Shown here: in pieces, positions 36,511 to 45,140 of the stretch
How the letters are laid out: every line of letters starts with the position of its first letter
How positions within the stretch are numbered: the stretch's first letter is position 1
Assembly: GCA_030849965.1 (NCBI GenBank)
Contig: JAVDKL010000001.1
Location: forward strand, 186,001 to 250,000
Direction: 5' to 3'
Origin: Schauerella fraxinea
GTDB taxonomy: Bacteria > Pseudomonadota > Gammaproteobacteria > Burkholderiales > Burkholderiaceae_B
DNA: 64,000 bases
Position numbers and translations under genes: made by a program
The notes under the pieces: model-generated
The model's input: only the letters and a program-made list of their open reading frames with translations
The model's database searches: none
Told to the model about the DNA's origin: nothing

Positions 36511-37949
36511 AACCCGTTTGGATCGTCGACGACGATCAGGCCATCCGTTGGGTGCTCGAAAAGGCGCTGGCTCGCGCCGGCGTCACGACGCGGAGCTTTT
36601 CGCAAGCTCAGGATGTGCTCGATGCGTTGCAAACCGACATGCCCGCCACACTGGTGTCCGATATCCGCATGCCCGGCGGAAGCGGTCTGGATCTGCTGCG
36701 GCAGTTGAAAGAGCGCCATCCGGCCTTGCCGGTCATCGTGATGACCGCTTTTGCGGATCTGGACAGTACCGTATCCGCCTTTCAAGGCGGCGCATTCGAT
36801 TACCTCGCCAAACCGTTCGACGTGAACGAGGCGGTCGCGCTGATCCAGCGTGCGGTGCAGGAATCGACCGCACCCGAAACCGAGCGTGCCGATCCTGAGG
36901 CTGCCGAGTCCGAACGCTGGATGATGACGCAGTCGTCCAGCACGGCCATGCAGGAAGTGTTTCGCGCCATCGGCCGGTTGGCACAGTCGAAAGTGACCGT
37001 GCTGATCACCGGCGAATCGGGCACCGGCAAGGAACTCGTGGCGCGTGCATTGCACGGCCATGGCGCGCGTCATACGGGTCCGTTCGTGGCGCTCAATGCC
37101 GCAGCGATCCCGCGCGATCTGCTCGAGGCCGAACTGTTCGGTCACGAGCGGGGCGCTTTCACCGGCGCCAATACGCTGCGCCGCGGGCGCTTCGAAGAGG
37201 CGCACGGCGGCACGCTCTTTCTGGACGAAATCGGCGATATGCCGATCGAGTTGCAGACGCGCTTGCTGCGCGTGCTGGCCGAGGGCAATTTCTATCGCGT
37301 GGGCGGTGCGCAACCGGTACGCGTGGATGTGCGTATCGTGGCGGCCACTCACCAGCCGCTGGAGCAGCGCGTGGAGCAGGGGCTTTTCCGCGAGGACTTG
37401 TTTCATCGGTTGAATGTGATTCGCCTCCGGTTGCCGCCGTTGCGTGAACGCACCGAGGATATTCCGTCGTTGGCACAGCACTTTCTTACGCAAAGCGCCC
37501 GGTCGCTCGGCGTGCCGGTAAAACGTCTGACCAACGAAGCCATGGTGGCCTTGAGCGGCTTCGAGTTTCCCGGCAATGTGCGTCAGCTCGAGAATTTCTG
37601 TCACTGGTTGACGGTGATGGCCGCAGGACAGATCGTCGAACCGGCCGATCTGCCACCGGAGATCCGGGTGGGCGGCCACGCGCCGATCGAAACCACCATT
37701 CGTAATACGCCGGCCACGATGGCCGCGCAAGAGCATTGGCACGAGGGCCTGCTGCGCGATGCGCAACATCGCCTGGATCGCGGCGAGCCGGCCATCATGG
37801 CCACGTTGACGCGACAGTTCGAGCGCATTTTGCTGCAGAGCGCGCTGGACGCCAGTCGCGGCCGCCGCGTGGAGGCTGCCACGCGCCTGGGCATCGGCCG
37901 CAACACGATCACGCGCAAGCTCCGCGAGTTGGGCATCGAGGACGAGTAG
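36507..37949 (+). CDS. ntrC: Nitrogen regulator NtrC (NRI), sigma-54 activator
   Basis: A 480-residue response regulator: receiver domain with phospho-acceptor Asp52 ([10 protein letters not shown]), AAA+ domain with Walker A GESGTGKE (residue 170), the sigma-54 contact loop GAFTGA (216), LFLDEIGDM and [14 protein letters not shown], and a C-terminal Fis-type helix-turn-helix ([22 protein letters not shown]). Activates glnA from the site at 33843. Ends three bases before the stop of the convergent LysR gene, leaving no space for a terminator. Confidence 0.97.
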   Translation: MKPVWIVDDDQAIRWVLEKALARAGVTTRSFSQAQDVLDALQTDMPATLVSDIRMPGGSGLDLLRQLKERHPALPVIVMTAFADLDSTVSAFQGGAFDYLAKPFDVNEAVALIQRAVQESTAPETERADPEAAESERWMMTQSSSTAMQEVFRAIGRLAQSKVTVLITGESGTGKELVARALHGHGARHTGPFVALNAAAIPRDLLEAELFGHERGAFTGANTLRRGRFEEAHGGTLFLDEIGDMPIELQTRLLRVLAEGNFYRVGGAQPVRVDVRIVAATHQPLEQRVEQGLFREDLFHRLNVIRLRLPPLRERTEDIPSLAQHFLTQSARSLGVPVKRLTNEAMVALSGFEFPGNVRQLENFCHWLTVMAAGQIVEPADLPPEIRVGGHAPIETTIRNTPATMAAQEHWHEGLLRDAQHRLDRGEPAIMATLTRQFERILLQSALDASRGRRVEAATRLGIGRNTITRKLRELGIEDE

Positions 37950-37952
37950 GCG

Positions 37953-39062
37953 TCAAGGCGCCGGTCGCTCCGGGAATCCGGTTTCAGCGTCCTTGAACGT
38001 TGCCTTGGCACTGGCGCCGGTATCGGAACCTGTCGCCGTATCGGTGTTCGCGTCGGTGTTCGTATCGGTGCCCGTATGGGTGCCCGCATCGGTGTCGGTG
38101 TCAGCAGGGGAGCCCGGTGCCGCCGCGGGCTGTTGCGGCAGGCGGCTGCGCAGCTCGCCCAGCATCGCGGCACGCAGTCGCGGCGCGTTCAGTTGCTTCA
38201 GCCACCACTTCAAGGCTTCGCCACGCGCAGTCTTGTTCCAGGCCACCACCAAGTTCTCCGGCAGCGGATGCCCGGATTCGGTCTCGCGCGCCAGCAGCAA
38301 CCCTTGTGCGAGATAGGGTGCCGCCAACGCATGCGGCACATAACCGCACCCCAACCCCCTGATTTGCGCATCGATCTTGGCCTGCATCGTGGGCATGATC
38401 AACATGTCCTGACTTTGCAGCAGGCCGCGCGTTTGCGGCGCAATATAGCGTGACGTATCGCCTACCACGATGGCGCAATGCGCTTGAACGGCGGCCTTGC
38501 TCAACGGTTCCGGCACCTGCGCCAGCGGATGGTGAGGCGCCACGCAAAACACAAATGGCGAAATGCCCAGCGGTTGCGTGCGATAGTCGCCGGTGGCCGC
38601 CATGCCGGCGTCTGCGCCGATCACGATATCGGCACGACCCGAGGTCAGCGCATCCCAGTTGCCGCTCAGCACCTCCACTGAAAACCGCAAGCGGGTGCCG
38701 CATTTGAGGGCGTGAAAGTCGTCGATCAGATCGTAGAGCGGTTGCCAATCCAGCACAGCACTCACGGCAATGCGCAACTCGGCTTCCCAGCCGGTTGCGA
38801 CGCGCTTGACGCGCCGCGTGAGCGCGTCCATGGCCTCCAGGATATGACGCCCATCCTGCAGCAGCGCGTCGCCCGCCGGTGTGAGCCGCGCCCGATGGCC
38901 GCTGCGATCGAAGAGCAGCACATCGAGATTCTCTTCAAGGCGTCGCACCGAGTAGGTAATGGCCGACGGCACGCGATCCAGCTCGCGCGCGGCCTTGGCG
39001 AAGCTCCCGTGGCGTGCGATCGCATCGATGATGATCAAGAGGTCGGGCGTGAGAGCATTCAT
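37953..39062 (-). CDS. LysR-family regulator with a repetitive Asp/Thr/Gly tail
   Basis: A LysR protein with helix-turn-helix NALTPDLLIIIDAIARHGSF...ARELDRVPSAITYSVRRLEENLDVLLFDR and a normal effector domain (GRADIVIGADAG, GLGCGYVPHALAAPYL). ATG at 39062 gives 369 residues, about 60 longer than usual. The excess is a C-terminal tail of alternating Asp/Thr/Gly/Asn (about residues 322-352) encoded by a 12-bp tandem repeat, then a short acidic end. The tail is atypical for LysR proteins and may vary in length. Divergent from a pirin gene across a perfect LysR-type operator at 39168. Confidence 0.9.
   Translation of the reverse strand: MNALTPDLLIIIDAIARHGSFAKAARELDRVPSAITYSVRRLEENLDVLLFDRSGHRARLTPAGDALLQDGRHILEAMDALTRRVKRVATGWEAELRIAVSAVLDWQPLYDLIDDFHALKCGTRLRFSVEVLSGNWDALTSGRADIVIGADAGMAATGDYRTQPLGISPFVFCVAPHHPLAQVPEPLSKAAVQAHCAIVVGDTSRYIAPQTRGLLQSQDMLIMPTMQAKIDAQIRGLGCGYVPHALAAPYLAQGLLLARETESGHPLPENLVVAWNKTARGEALKWWLKQLNAPRLRAAMLGELRSRLPQQPAAAPGSPADTDTDAGTHTGTDTNTDANTDTATGSDTGASAKATFKDAETGFPERPAP
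38038..38097. repeat. Coding tandem repeat, five units of 12 bp
   Basis: Units GTATCGGTGTTC, GCGTCGGTGTTC, GTATCGGTGCCC, GTATGGGTGCCC and GCATCGGTGTCG lie in frame in the LysR gene, each encoding four residues of the NTDT/GTDT type on the minus strand. Period divisible by three keeps the frame if copy number changes. Confidence 0.9.
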
Positions 39063-39167
39063 GGCAGCATTCCGGGGGATGAAGGTGCAGGGGACTGCTA
39101 AGTGGAATGCGGCCCGAGCGTTGCGATTCGGGGCGGCGCTTTCCTGGCGGCCGGGGTCGTCCTGCCG

Positions 39168-39190
39168 ATCATTCAAATAAATTGAATGAT
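39168..39190. promoter_or_regulatory. LysR-type operator between the LysR and pirin genes
   Basis: ATCATTCAA (39168-39176), spacer ATAAA, TTGAATGAT (39182-39190): a perfect 9-bp dyad that contains the LysR T-N11-A core (TCA...TGA). Most likely the binding site of the neighbouring LysR regulator for control of pirin and itself. Confidence 0.75.
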
Positions 39191-39299
39191 GTCGTGAAAT
39201 GCGTTGTGCTGCAAGTGGGGCATGGAAGCCCACAATCTCATACATGAGTTGCGCAGATCACAACGAGAAGCGCCAAACGTTGAGTCAAGGAGTTCCACC

Positions 39300-39998
39300 A
39301 TGATCACCCTCCGTCGCAGTGAAGAACGCGGTCACGCCAACCATGGTTGGCTCGATAGCTTTCACACCTTTTCGTTCGCCAATTATCACGATGCCAATCA
39401 CATGGGCTTCGGTCCGCTGCGTGTGATCAACGACGATCGCATCGCCGCCGGCCGCGGCTTCGGCAAGCACGGTCACCGCGATATGGAAATCATCACCTAT
39501 GTGCTCGAAGGCGCAGTGGCGCATGAAGACAGCATGGGCAATGGCTCGACCATTCGTCCGGGCGACATTCAACGCATGAGCGCCGGCCGCGGGGTGATGC
39601 ATTCCGAGTTCAACCCGCAACCCGATGCCGGCACGCATCTGCTGCAGATCTGGATCGAGCCCGATGTGACCAACATTGAGCCCGAGTATGAAGAAAAGCG
39701 TTTCCCCGAAGTCGAAAAGCGTGGCCGCTTCCGTCTGGTGGCTTCGCCCGACGGCGCAGAAGGTTCGGCCCGTATCCATCAGAACGCCCAGTTCTATGTG
39801 GGTCTTTTCGATGGCGACGAGTCGGCCACGTACACGCTGGCAGCCGGCCGCCGCGCCTGGCTCCACGTGGCACGGGGAGAAGTGTCGGTAAACGGTCAGG
39901 CCTTGGGTGCGGGCGACGCCGCCGCGATCGAGGATGCCGATTCGGTCACGTTGTCGGACGGCCGTAACGCTGAAGTTCTGCTGTTCGATCTGCCTTGA
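39300..39998 (+). CDS. Pirin family protein (YhhW-type bicupin)
   Basis: A 232-residue bicupin iron-binding protein. RRSEERGHANHGWLDSFHTFSFANY opens the N-terminal cupin; metal ligands are in FGKHGHRDMEIITYV (two His) and GRGVMHSEFN (His and Glu), as in E. coli YhhW, which has quercetin 2,3-dioxygenase activity. AAGGAG lies 7 bases before the ATG at 39300. Divergent from a LysR gene, a frequent arrangement. Physiological role is unsettled; stress- or quinone-related dioxygenase activity is possible. Confidence 0.92.
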   Translation: MITLRRSEERGHANHGWLDSFHTFSFANYHDANHMGFGPLRVINDDRIAAGRGFGKHGHRDMEIITYVLEGAVAHEDSMGNGSTIRPGDIQRMSAGRGVMHSEFNPQPDAGTHLLQIWIEPDVTNIEPEYEEKRFPEVEKRGRFRLVASPDGAEGSARIHQNAQFYVGLFDGDESATYTLAAGRRAWLHVARGEVSVNGQALGAGDAAAIEDADSVTLSDGRNAEVLLFDLP

Positions 39999-40050
39999 GA
40001 TGCGGGCTACCTGGTGGTGCGCTGCCAAGTGCCGTGGCAGGGCATCTCAC

Positions 40051-40074
40051 GGCGGCGCGGCGTGTCGCGCCGCC
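40051..40074. terminator. Stem-loop between convergent pirin and fbpC genes
   Basis: GGCGGCGCG (40051-40059) pairs with CGCGCCGCC (40066-40074), loop GCGTGT. No U-tract on either strand; transcript end or mRNA protection is likely. Confidence 0.5.
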
Positions 40075-40090
40075 TCGGAGCAAAGCGTTC

Positions 40091-40885
40091 TTACTCGCCC
40101 GGCGCCACCACGCGCCCACGCTGCAAAGCCTGGGCGCGTTGTTCTGCCAGATGTTCGCGGCGCACGAACTGCGCGACGAACGCGTCCGCGGGATGATGAT
40201 GCAGGTTGTAGGGCGTATCCCACTGCACCACATGACCGTTCTGCATCACGCCGATGCGGTCGGCAATGGCGAACGCTTCAGCTTGATTGTGAGTGACCAG
40301 AATCGCCGTGTGACCGGTCGCCTTCAGAATGTCGCGCACCTCGAACGCCAGACGTTCGCGCGTGTCCACATCCAGATTGGAAAACGGCTCGTCCAACAGC
40401 AGCAGATCGGGTTCGGGCGCCAGCGCGCGCGCCAAGGCGACGCGTTGCTGCTGACCGCCCGACAGTTCATGCGGATAGTTGGCGGCCGACGCGCCCAATC
40501 CCACCATATCGAGCAAGGCATCCACGCGTGCCCGACGGGCGTCGCGCGTCAGCTTGCGCAAACCGAACCCCACATTTTCAGCCACCGTGAGGTGGGGAAA
40601 GAGGGCGTAGTCCTGGAACATCATGCCCACGCGCCGGGTCTCCGGCGGGCGATGCACGTAGGCCGAAGAAAGCACCTGGCCGTCGAGTGAGATGTCACCA
40701 CTGCGTACTGGCTCGAAGCCGGCGATCGCGCGCAGGATGGTGGTCTTGCCGCAACCCGATGCGCCAAGCAGGCAACCGATGTGGCCGCTTTCCAGGCTCA
40801 GCGTGATGTCGTCGACGACGGTACGCAGGCCCTGCGGCGTATCGTAGGCAAGCGTGAGATGCGTCAGATCGAGTTTGGCGGACAT
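40091..40885 (-). CDS. fbpC: Iron(III) ABC transporter ATP-binding protein
   Basis: A 264-residue ATPase: Walker A LGASGCGKTTILRAIAGFEP, Q-loop MMFQDYALFPHLTV, signature [15 protein letters not shown], Walker B LLLLDEPFSNLD and H-loop VTHNQAEA. Starts 5 bases after the permease stop. At 264 residues it lacks the C-terminal TOBE-type regulatory domain of the roughly 350-residue FbpC of Neisseria. Third gene of fbpABC. Iron assignment rests on the binding protein and the Fur-like box upstream of the operon. Confidence 0.88.
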   Translation of the reverse strand: MSAKLDLTHLTLAYDTPQGLRTVVDDITLSLESGHIGCLLGASGCGKTTILRAIAGFEPVRSGDISLDGQVLSSAYVHRPPETRRVGMMFQDYALFPHLTVAENVGFGLRKLTRDARRARVDALLDMVGLGASAANYPHELSGGQQQRVALARALAPEPDLLLLDEPFSNLDVDTRERLAFEVRDILKATGHTAILVTHNQAEAFAIADRIGVMQNGHVVQWDTPYNLHHHPADAFVAQFVRREHLAEQRAQALQRGRVVAPGE

Positions 40886-40890
40886 GCGGG

Positions 40891-42570
40891 TCAACGGCCT
40901 ATTTTCAATTGAGTGCGCGCCAGCAGCACCACGGGAAGCAGGCCGGCGAGCACGATGATCAACGCAGCCACCGCGCCTTCTTCGTACGTGCCGCGAGCGG
41001 CTTCGGCATACAGCCAAGTCGCCAGCGTGTCGAAGTTCATGGGACGCAAGAGCAGCGTGGCGGGCAGTTCTTTCATGGCATCCACAAACACCAGCAGCGC
41101 GCCGGTCGCAAGCGCCGGCCGCAGCAGCGGCAAATGTACGCGCCACAGCGTACGCCCGGGCGGCTCGCCCAGCAACCGCGACGCCTGTTCAAGCGAGGCC
41201 GGAATGCGGGCAAGGCCCGCTTCGATCGCGCCGGTGGAGATCGCCAGAAACCGCATGGTGTAGGCGATCACCAGCGCGAGCGACGAGCCCATCAAGAAGA
41301 GGCCGGTCATGCCAAACGTTGCCGCCAACGCACGATCGAAAAGCGTGAACGGCGCCAGCAGCCCGATGGCGAGCACCGTGCCCGGCAAGGCGTAGCCCAG
41401 GCTCGCCACGCGGGCCATCAATCGTCCTGGCTGGGCGCGGGCGCTTTCGCGCAGTTGGCGGCCCGCCCAGGCGACGATCAACCCCGCGATCAAGGTGACC
41501 ACGGTCGCCACCAGCGCGAGCGTGAGTGTGTTGCGCGTGCTGGCCAGCAATTGCGCCGAGACGCCACCCACGAGATGCAGTCGTTTGCCGGTCTCGACGA
41601 TGAGGTACAAGGCCGGCGCCACGAAGCCGAGCATCACGGGAATCCAGCCCAAGACGACGGCACCCAGGGCAGCTGCGCCGCGCAAACGCCGTGGCTGCAT
41701 GGGCCGCATGCGTTGCGTATTGGCGTAACGCTGCCGACGCCGGCCATGGCGTTCGAACAGGATGAGGGCGACCACGATGATGAGCATCGAGAGGGCGATT
41801 TGCGCCGCGCCTGCCAGATCGCTGCGCGTGACCCAGGTGGTGTACACCGACACGGTCAGCGTTTGGACGCCCAGAAATTCGGAGGCGCCGATATCGTTGA
41901 GCGTTTCGAGCAAGGCAAGGCTCACCCCGACCGCAACCGCAGGCCGCGCCAGCGGCAGCATGACGCGAAAGAACACGCCGAACTTGCCGTGGCCCAGCGT
42001 GCGCGCGGCCTCCAGCAGATTGGCCGCTTGCGTCATGAACATCATGCGCGTGCTGAGATAGACGTAAGGGTAGAGCACCACACCGAGCACGAAGATGGCA
42101 CCGGGCAAGGCGCGCAGATCGGGCAGCCGAAATTGCCGCGGGCTGTCGTAGCCCAGCACGGCGCGCAATGCTGTCTGGATCGGGCCGATGGGATGGAGCA
42201 GATCCAGGTAGGCAAACGCCACGATGTAAGTGGGCACAGCCAGCGGCAGCAGCAATGCCCACGTGAGCACGCGTTTGCTTGGGAAATCGAAGGCAGTCAC
42301 CAGCCACGCGCTGCCCGTGCCCAGCAGTGTGACCACCACGCCTACGCCGGCCAGCAACGCCAGGGTGTTGAGCGCGGCGTCGGGCAGGACGAAACGCGCC
42401 AGGTGCAGCCAATGCGCAAGACTTTCCGTGCCGCCCAAGGCGGCATACGTCAACGCAATCACCGGCAGCGCAACCGATAAGGCGATGGCGCCTGCGGCCA
42501 GCAGCCAGCCCCATCCCCCCTCGGCGCGATGCGTAAGGGACCAGCGACGAGAGGAGGGGGTGAGCGCCAT
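40891..42570 (-). CDS. fbpB: Iron(III) ABC transporter permease (fused two-domain)
   Basis: A 559-residue permease containing two BPD_transp_1 domains in one chain, about 12 membrane helices, as in FbpB/SfuB. Both coupling (EAA) loops are visible: LLEAARTLGHGKFGVFFRVMLPL and LEQASRLLGEPPGRTLWRVHLPLL. Ends 5 bases before fbpC; lies 63 bases after fbpA, with a terminator-like stem-loop between. Confidence 0.93.
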   Translation of the reverse strand: MALTPSSRRWSLTHRAEGGWGWLLAAGAIALSVALPVIALTYAALGGTESLAHWLHLARFVLPDAALNTLALLAGVGVVVTLLGTGSAWLVTAFDFPSKRVLTWALLLPLAVPTYIVAFAYLDLLHPIGPIQTALRAVLGYDSPRQFRLPDLRALPGAIFVLGVVLYPYVYLSTRMMFMTQAANLLEAARTLGHGKFGVFFRVMLPLARPAVAVGVSLALLETLNDIGASEFLGVQTLTVSVYTTWVTRSDLAGAAQIALSMLIIVVALILFERHGRRRQRYANTQRMRPMQPRRLRGAAALGAVVLGWIPVMLGFVAPALYLIVETGKRLHLVGGVSAQLLASTRNTLTLALVATVVTLIAGLIVAWAGRQLRESARAQPGRLMARVASLGYALPGTVLAIGLLAPFTLFDRALAATFGMTGLFLMGSSLALVIAYTMRFLAISTGAIEAGLARIPASLEQASRLLGEPPGRTLWRVHLPLLRPALATGALLVFVDAMKELPATLLLRPMNFDTLATWLYAEAARGTYEEGAVAALIIVLAGLLPVVLLARTQLKIGR

Positions 42571-42589
42571 GGGACCGATGAATGCGAAA

Positions 42590-42610
42590 AGGCGGCCGGG
42601 AGGGCCGCCT
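42590..42610 (-). terminator. Stem-loop with U-run between fbpA and fbpB
   Basis: AGGCGGCC (42590-42597) pairs with GGCCGCCT (42603-42610); on the minus strand it is followed by TTTT. It probably acts as a partial terminator that keeps binding-protein mRNA above permease mRNA. Confidence 0.7.
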
Positions 42611-42633
42611 GGTTATTGCGACCTCACGCCGGC

Positions 42634-43677
42634 TTAATTGTCGAAGCCGACCTTATCGACCAATTCGCTGGCTTGCTTGCGGTGCTTGGCGATCTCGGTC
42701 ACCGACAGCGGATCGATCTTCAATTCGCCGAAGCTCGCCACGACCGGATCCAGCTTGATGCCGCGGCGAACCGGGTATTCATAGTTGGCTTGCGCGTACA
42801 GGGTCTGAGCGGGTTCGGAGACCAAATACTCGAGCAACTTGACTGCGCCTTCCTTGTGCGGCGCATGCTTGGCGACTGCGGCGCCGCTGATGTTCACGTG
42901 CGTACCGCCGCTCTTTTCGTTCGCGAACGTCGGACGAATGACCTTGATCGCATCGCCCCATTTGCGCGCATCGGTACCGGGCTCGGCATTCTTCATCTGG
43001 CCGACGTAATACGCATTGGCCAAGCCGATATCGCAAATACCGCCCAGGATGTCGCGGGCCACATCCCGGTCGCCACCGGTTGCTTTGCGACCCAGGTTGG
43101 CCTTGACGTCACGCAACCACTTTTCTGTTTTCTCGGCGCCATCATGCGCGATCATCGCAGCGATCAATGCGGTGTTGTACGGGTGTTGACCGGCGCGGAT
43201 GCACACCTTGCCTTTCCACTTGGGATCGGCCAACGATTCATACGTGAAGCTGGTGAGCGGAAGATCTTTTTCGACGTAGAGCACGCGGTCGCGCAGCGAC
43301 AGCGCAAACCACTGGCCATCCGTGCCGCGCAGGTTGGCGGGGATGACGGATTCGAGCGTTTTCGAGCTTACGGGCTGGGTGACACCACCGGCTACCAGAT
43401 CCAGCAGGTTGCCCACGTCTACGGTCATCAGCACGTCGGCGGGCGATTGCGCGCCTTCGGCCTTGACGCGTTCAAGCAGACCATCCTTGACGAAAACGGT
43501 GTTGACCTTGACGCCGGTTTCTTTCGTGTAGGCATCTAGCAAGGGCTGAATCAGCTTGGGCTCACGCGTGGTGTAGAGACTGACCTCTTCGGCCGCCATG
43601 GCAGGCGCCATGGATACCAGACCGCCGGCCAAAGCCAGCGCGCTCAACAAAGGACGAAGAAAAGGGCGCGATTGCAT
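42634..43677 (-). CDS. fbpA: Iron(III) ABC transporter periplasmic binding protein
   Basis: A 347-residue SBP of the FbpA/FutA type: a signal peptide (MQSRPFLRPLLSALALAGG, cleaved after PAMA) followed by EVSLYTTREPKLIQPLLDAYTKETG, ADVLMTVDVGNL, HPYNTALIAAMIAHDG, GICDIGLANAYYVGQM and YEYPVRRG. The paired Tyr in NAYYVG is the usual iron(III) ligand pair. ATG at 43677 has GGAG 8 bases upstream. Two Fur-like boxes lie in the divergent promoter region. Confidence 0.93.
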   Translation of the reverse strand: MQSRPFLRPLLSALALAGGLVSMAPAMAAEEVSLYTTREPKLIQPLLDAYTKETGVKVNTVFVKDGLLERVKAEGAQSPADVLMTVDVGNLLDLVAGGVTQPVSSKTLESVIPANLRGTDGQWFALSLRDRVLYVEKDLPLTSFTYESLADPKWKGKVCIRAGQHPYNTALIAAMIAHDGAEKTEKWLRDVKANLGRKATGGDRDVARDILGGICDIGLANAYYVGQMKNAEPGTDARKWGDAIKVIRPTFANEKSGGTHVNISGAAVAKHAPHKEGAVKLLEYLVSEPAQTLYAQANYEYPVRRGIKLDPVVASFGELKIDPLSVTEIAKHRKQASELVDKVGFDN

Positions 43678-43706
43678 CAGACGGTCTCCACGCAGGGTAT
43701 CGGTAA

Positions 43707-43721
43707 CGTAAATGATTATCA
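43707..43721. promoter_or_regulatory. Fur-like box upstream of fbpA
   Basis: CGTAAATGATTATCA matches the 7-1-7 Fur consensus TGATAATnATTATCA at 11 of 14 positions, with a perfect right half ATTATCA. It lies 30 bases before the fbpA start codon, so iron repression of fbpABC is likely. Confidence 0.65.
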
Positions 43722-44054
43722 ACAGAGATGCGGACGATACTGCATCGCCGTCCGTATTTCAACTTTTTGTCAGGTAGAGAAACATGCGGATGGCTGTTGG
43801 TAGGATGCGGACTTCGCAACGTTTGATGCCGCGCTGCCGTCGTAGAAATCAGTGCGTTGCCGTTATAAAACAACAGCTTATCGACTTTCGGGACGGCAAG
43901 GACCACCCATTACGCGGCGCCTCGCTTGCGACCCGATGTCCCGGAAGGCCGCACCCAGCGGAGCGATCCACCGGTTTCGCGCCGGCAGCCCTCGCAGCTT
44001 ATGCTTTTGGGCAATATGCATATGAGAAAAACATCCCTAGCTATTGTCGGACAA

Positions 44055-44069
44055 TGAGAATTGCTATCA
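44055..44069. promoter_or_regulatory. Fur-like box upstream of fpr
   Basis: TGAGAATTGCTATCA matches the 7-1-7 Fur consensus at 12 of 14 positions. It overlaps the expected -35 region of a promoter with an extended -10 (GGGTAAAAT at 44077-44085) ahead of fpr, the usual position for repression. Confidence 0.7.
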
Positions 44070-44112
44070 ATGGATCGGGTAAAATCGAATCATCCTAAAT
44101 TGACTGAACACC

Positions 44113-44889
44113 ATGGCTGCCTTCAACACCGAGCGCGTACTGAGCGTGCACCACTGGAACGACACCTTGTTTTCCTTCAAGACGACGCGCGACTCCGCGC
44201 TGCGTTTTCATAACGGTCACTTCGTGATGATCGGATTGGAAGTCGAAGGCAAGCCGTTGCTGCGTGCATACAGTATCGCCAGCGCCAACTATGAAGAAAA
44301 CCTCGAATTCCTGAGCATCAAGGTGCAGGACGGCCCGTTGACGTCGCGCCTGCAGCACTTGAAGGAAGGCGACACGATCCTGGTGAGCCGCAAGCCGGTA
44401 GGCACCTTGGTGGCTGACGATCTGCATCCGGGCAAGCACCTGTATCTGTTCGGTACGGGGACCGGTTTGGCACCGTTCATGAGCATCATCAAAGATCCCG
44501 ATGTGTATGAGCGTTTCGACAAGATCGTGTTGATGCACGGCGTGCGGTGGCAGAGCGAACTGGCGTACGCCGACTACATCGAAAACGAGCTGCCCAACAA
44601 CGAGTTCTTCGGCGATGTGGTGCGCAACAAGCTGATCTATTATCCGTCGGTCACGCGTGAGGCGTTCCGCAACCAAGGTCGTATCACGACGCTCGTTGAA
44701 AGTGGCAAGGTGTTTGAGGATATCGGTTTGCCGCCCCTCAATCCAGAAACGGATCGCGCCATGATCTGCGGTAGCCCGCATATGCTGGCCGACATCAGCG
44801 CCATGCTCGATGCCCGCGGCTTCGAAGTGTCCAAGGGCGTAGGCCAGCCGGGTCATTACGTGGTCGAGCGCGCGTTCGTCGACAAATAA
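44113..44889 (+). CDS. fpr: Ferredoxin/flavodoxin-NADP+ reductase
   Basis: A 258-residue FAD protein of the bacterial subclass II type: FAD site LLRAYSIASANYEENLEF, NADP loop LFGTGTGLAPFMSI, MICGSPHMLADISAMLDARGF and the C-terminal GHYVVERAFVDK. Shuttles electrons between NADPH and ferredoxin/flavodoxin, often for iron-sulfur repair or iron release from haem or bacterioferritin. A Fur-like box in its promoter and the divergent fbpABC operon tie it to iron status. Confidence 0.95.
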   Translation: MAAFNTERVLSVHHWNDTLFSFKTTRDSALRFHNGHFVMIGLEVEGKPLLRAYSIASANYEENLEFLSIKVQDGPLTSRLQHLKEGDTILVSRKPVGTLVADDLHPGKHLYLFGTGTGLAPFMSIIKDPDVYERFDKIVLMHGVRWQSELAYADYIENELPNNEFFGDVVRNKLIYYPSVTREAFRNQGRITTLVESGKVFEDIGLPPLNPETDRAMICGSPHMLADISAMLDARGFEVSKGVGQPGHYVVERAFVDK

Positions 44890-45000
44890 ATCAGCTGCGT
44901 AGCCGAGGTGCATGCAGCCCGGTTGAGCGCCATTCGGGGCGTCTCCGGGGTGCCATCCGATGCCCCACCCGAAGTGAAGCGTGCATACCTGAATGAATGA

Positions 45001-45037
45001 CACCCCAAAAGTTGGCGACAACTTCTGGGGTGTTTTT
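45001..45037 (+). terminator. Intrinsic terminator after fpr
   Basis: CACCCCA/TGGGGTG outer stem, one A-C mismatch, AAGTT/AACTT inner stem, 6-base loop, then five T residues (45033-45037). Confidence 0.88.
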
Positions 45038-45040
45038 CAT

Positions 45041-45070
45041 GGGCGATCGACGGATGGGCGATCGACGAAT
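45041..45070. repeat. Short tandem repeat rich in GCGATCG
   Basis: GGGCGATCGACGGAT and GGGCGATCGACGAAT (15 bp, one difference) are adjacent. A degenerate third unit (GGCCGATTGGCGGG) and two more GGCGATCG motifs extend to about 45109. It lies in the convergent junction between fpr and the TctC gene. Confidence 0.75.
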
Positions 45071-45140
45071 GGCCGATTGGCGGGCGCGCCGCGGGCGATC
45101 GGCGATCGATCACCCACAGATTAAAAACGCTAGCCGGCAC

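Noticed and set aside
36360-37769. 469-codon minus-strand frame opposite ntrC
   Set aside because: Shadow of ntrB/ntrC codon usage; no recognisable protein.
40909-42480. 523-codon plus-strand frame opposite fbpB
   Set aside because: Gln/Arg/His-rich antisense product of a hydrophobic permease; no domain.
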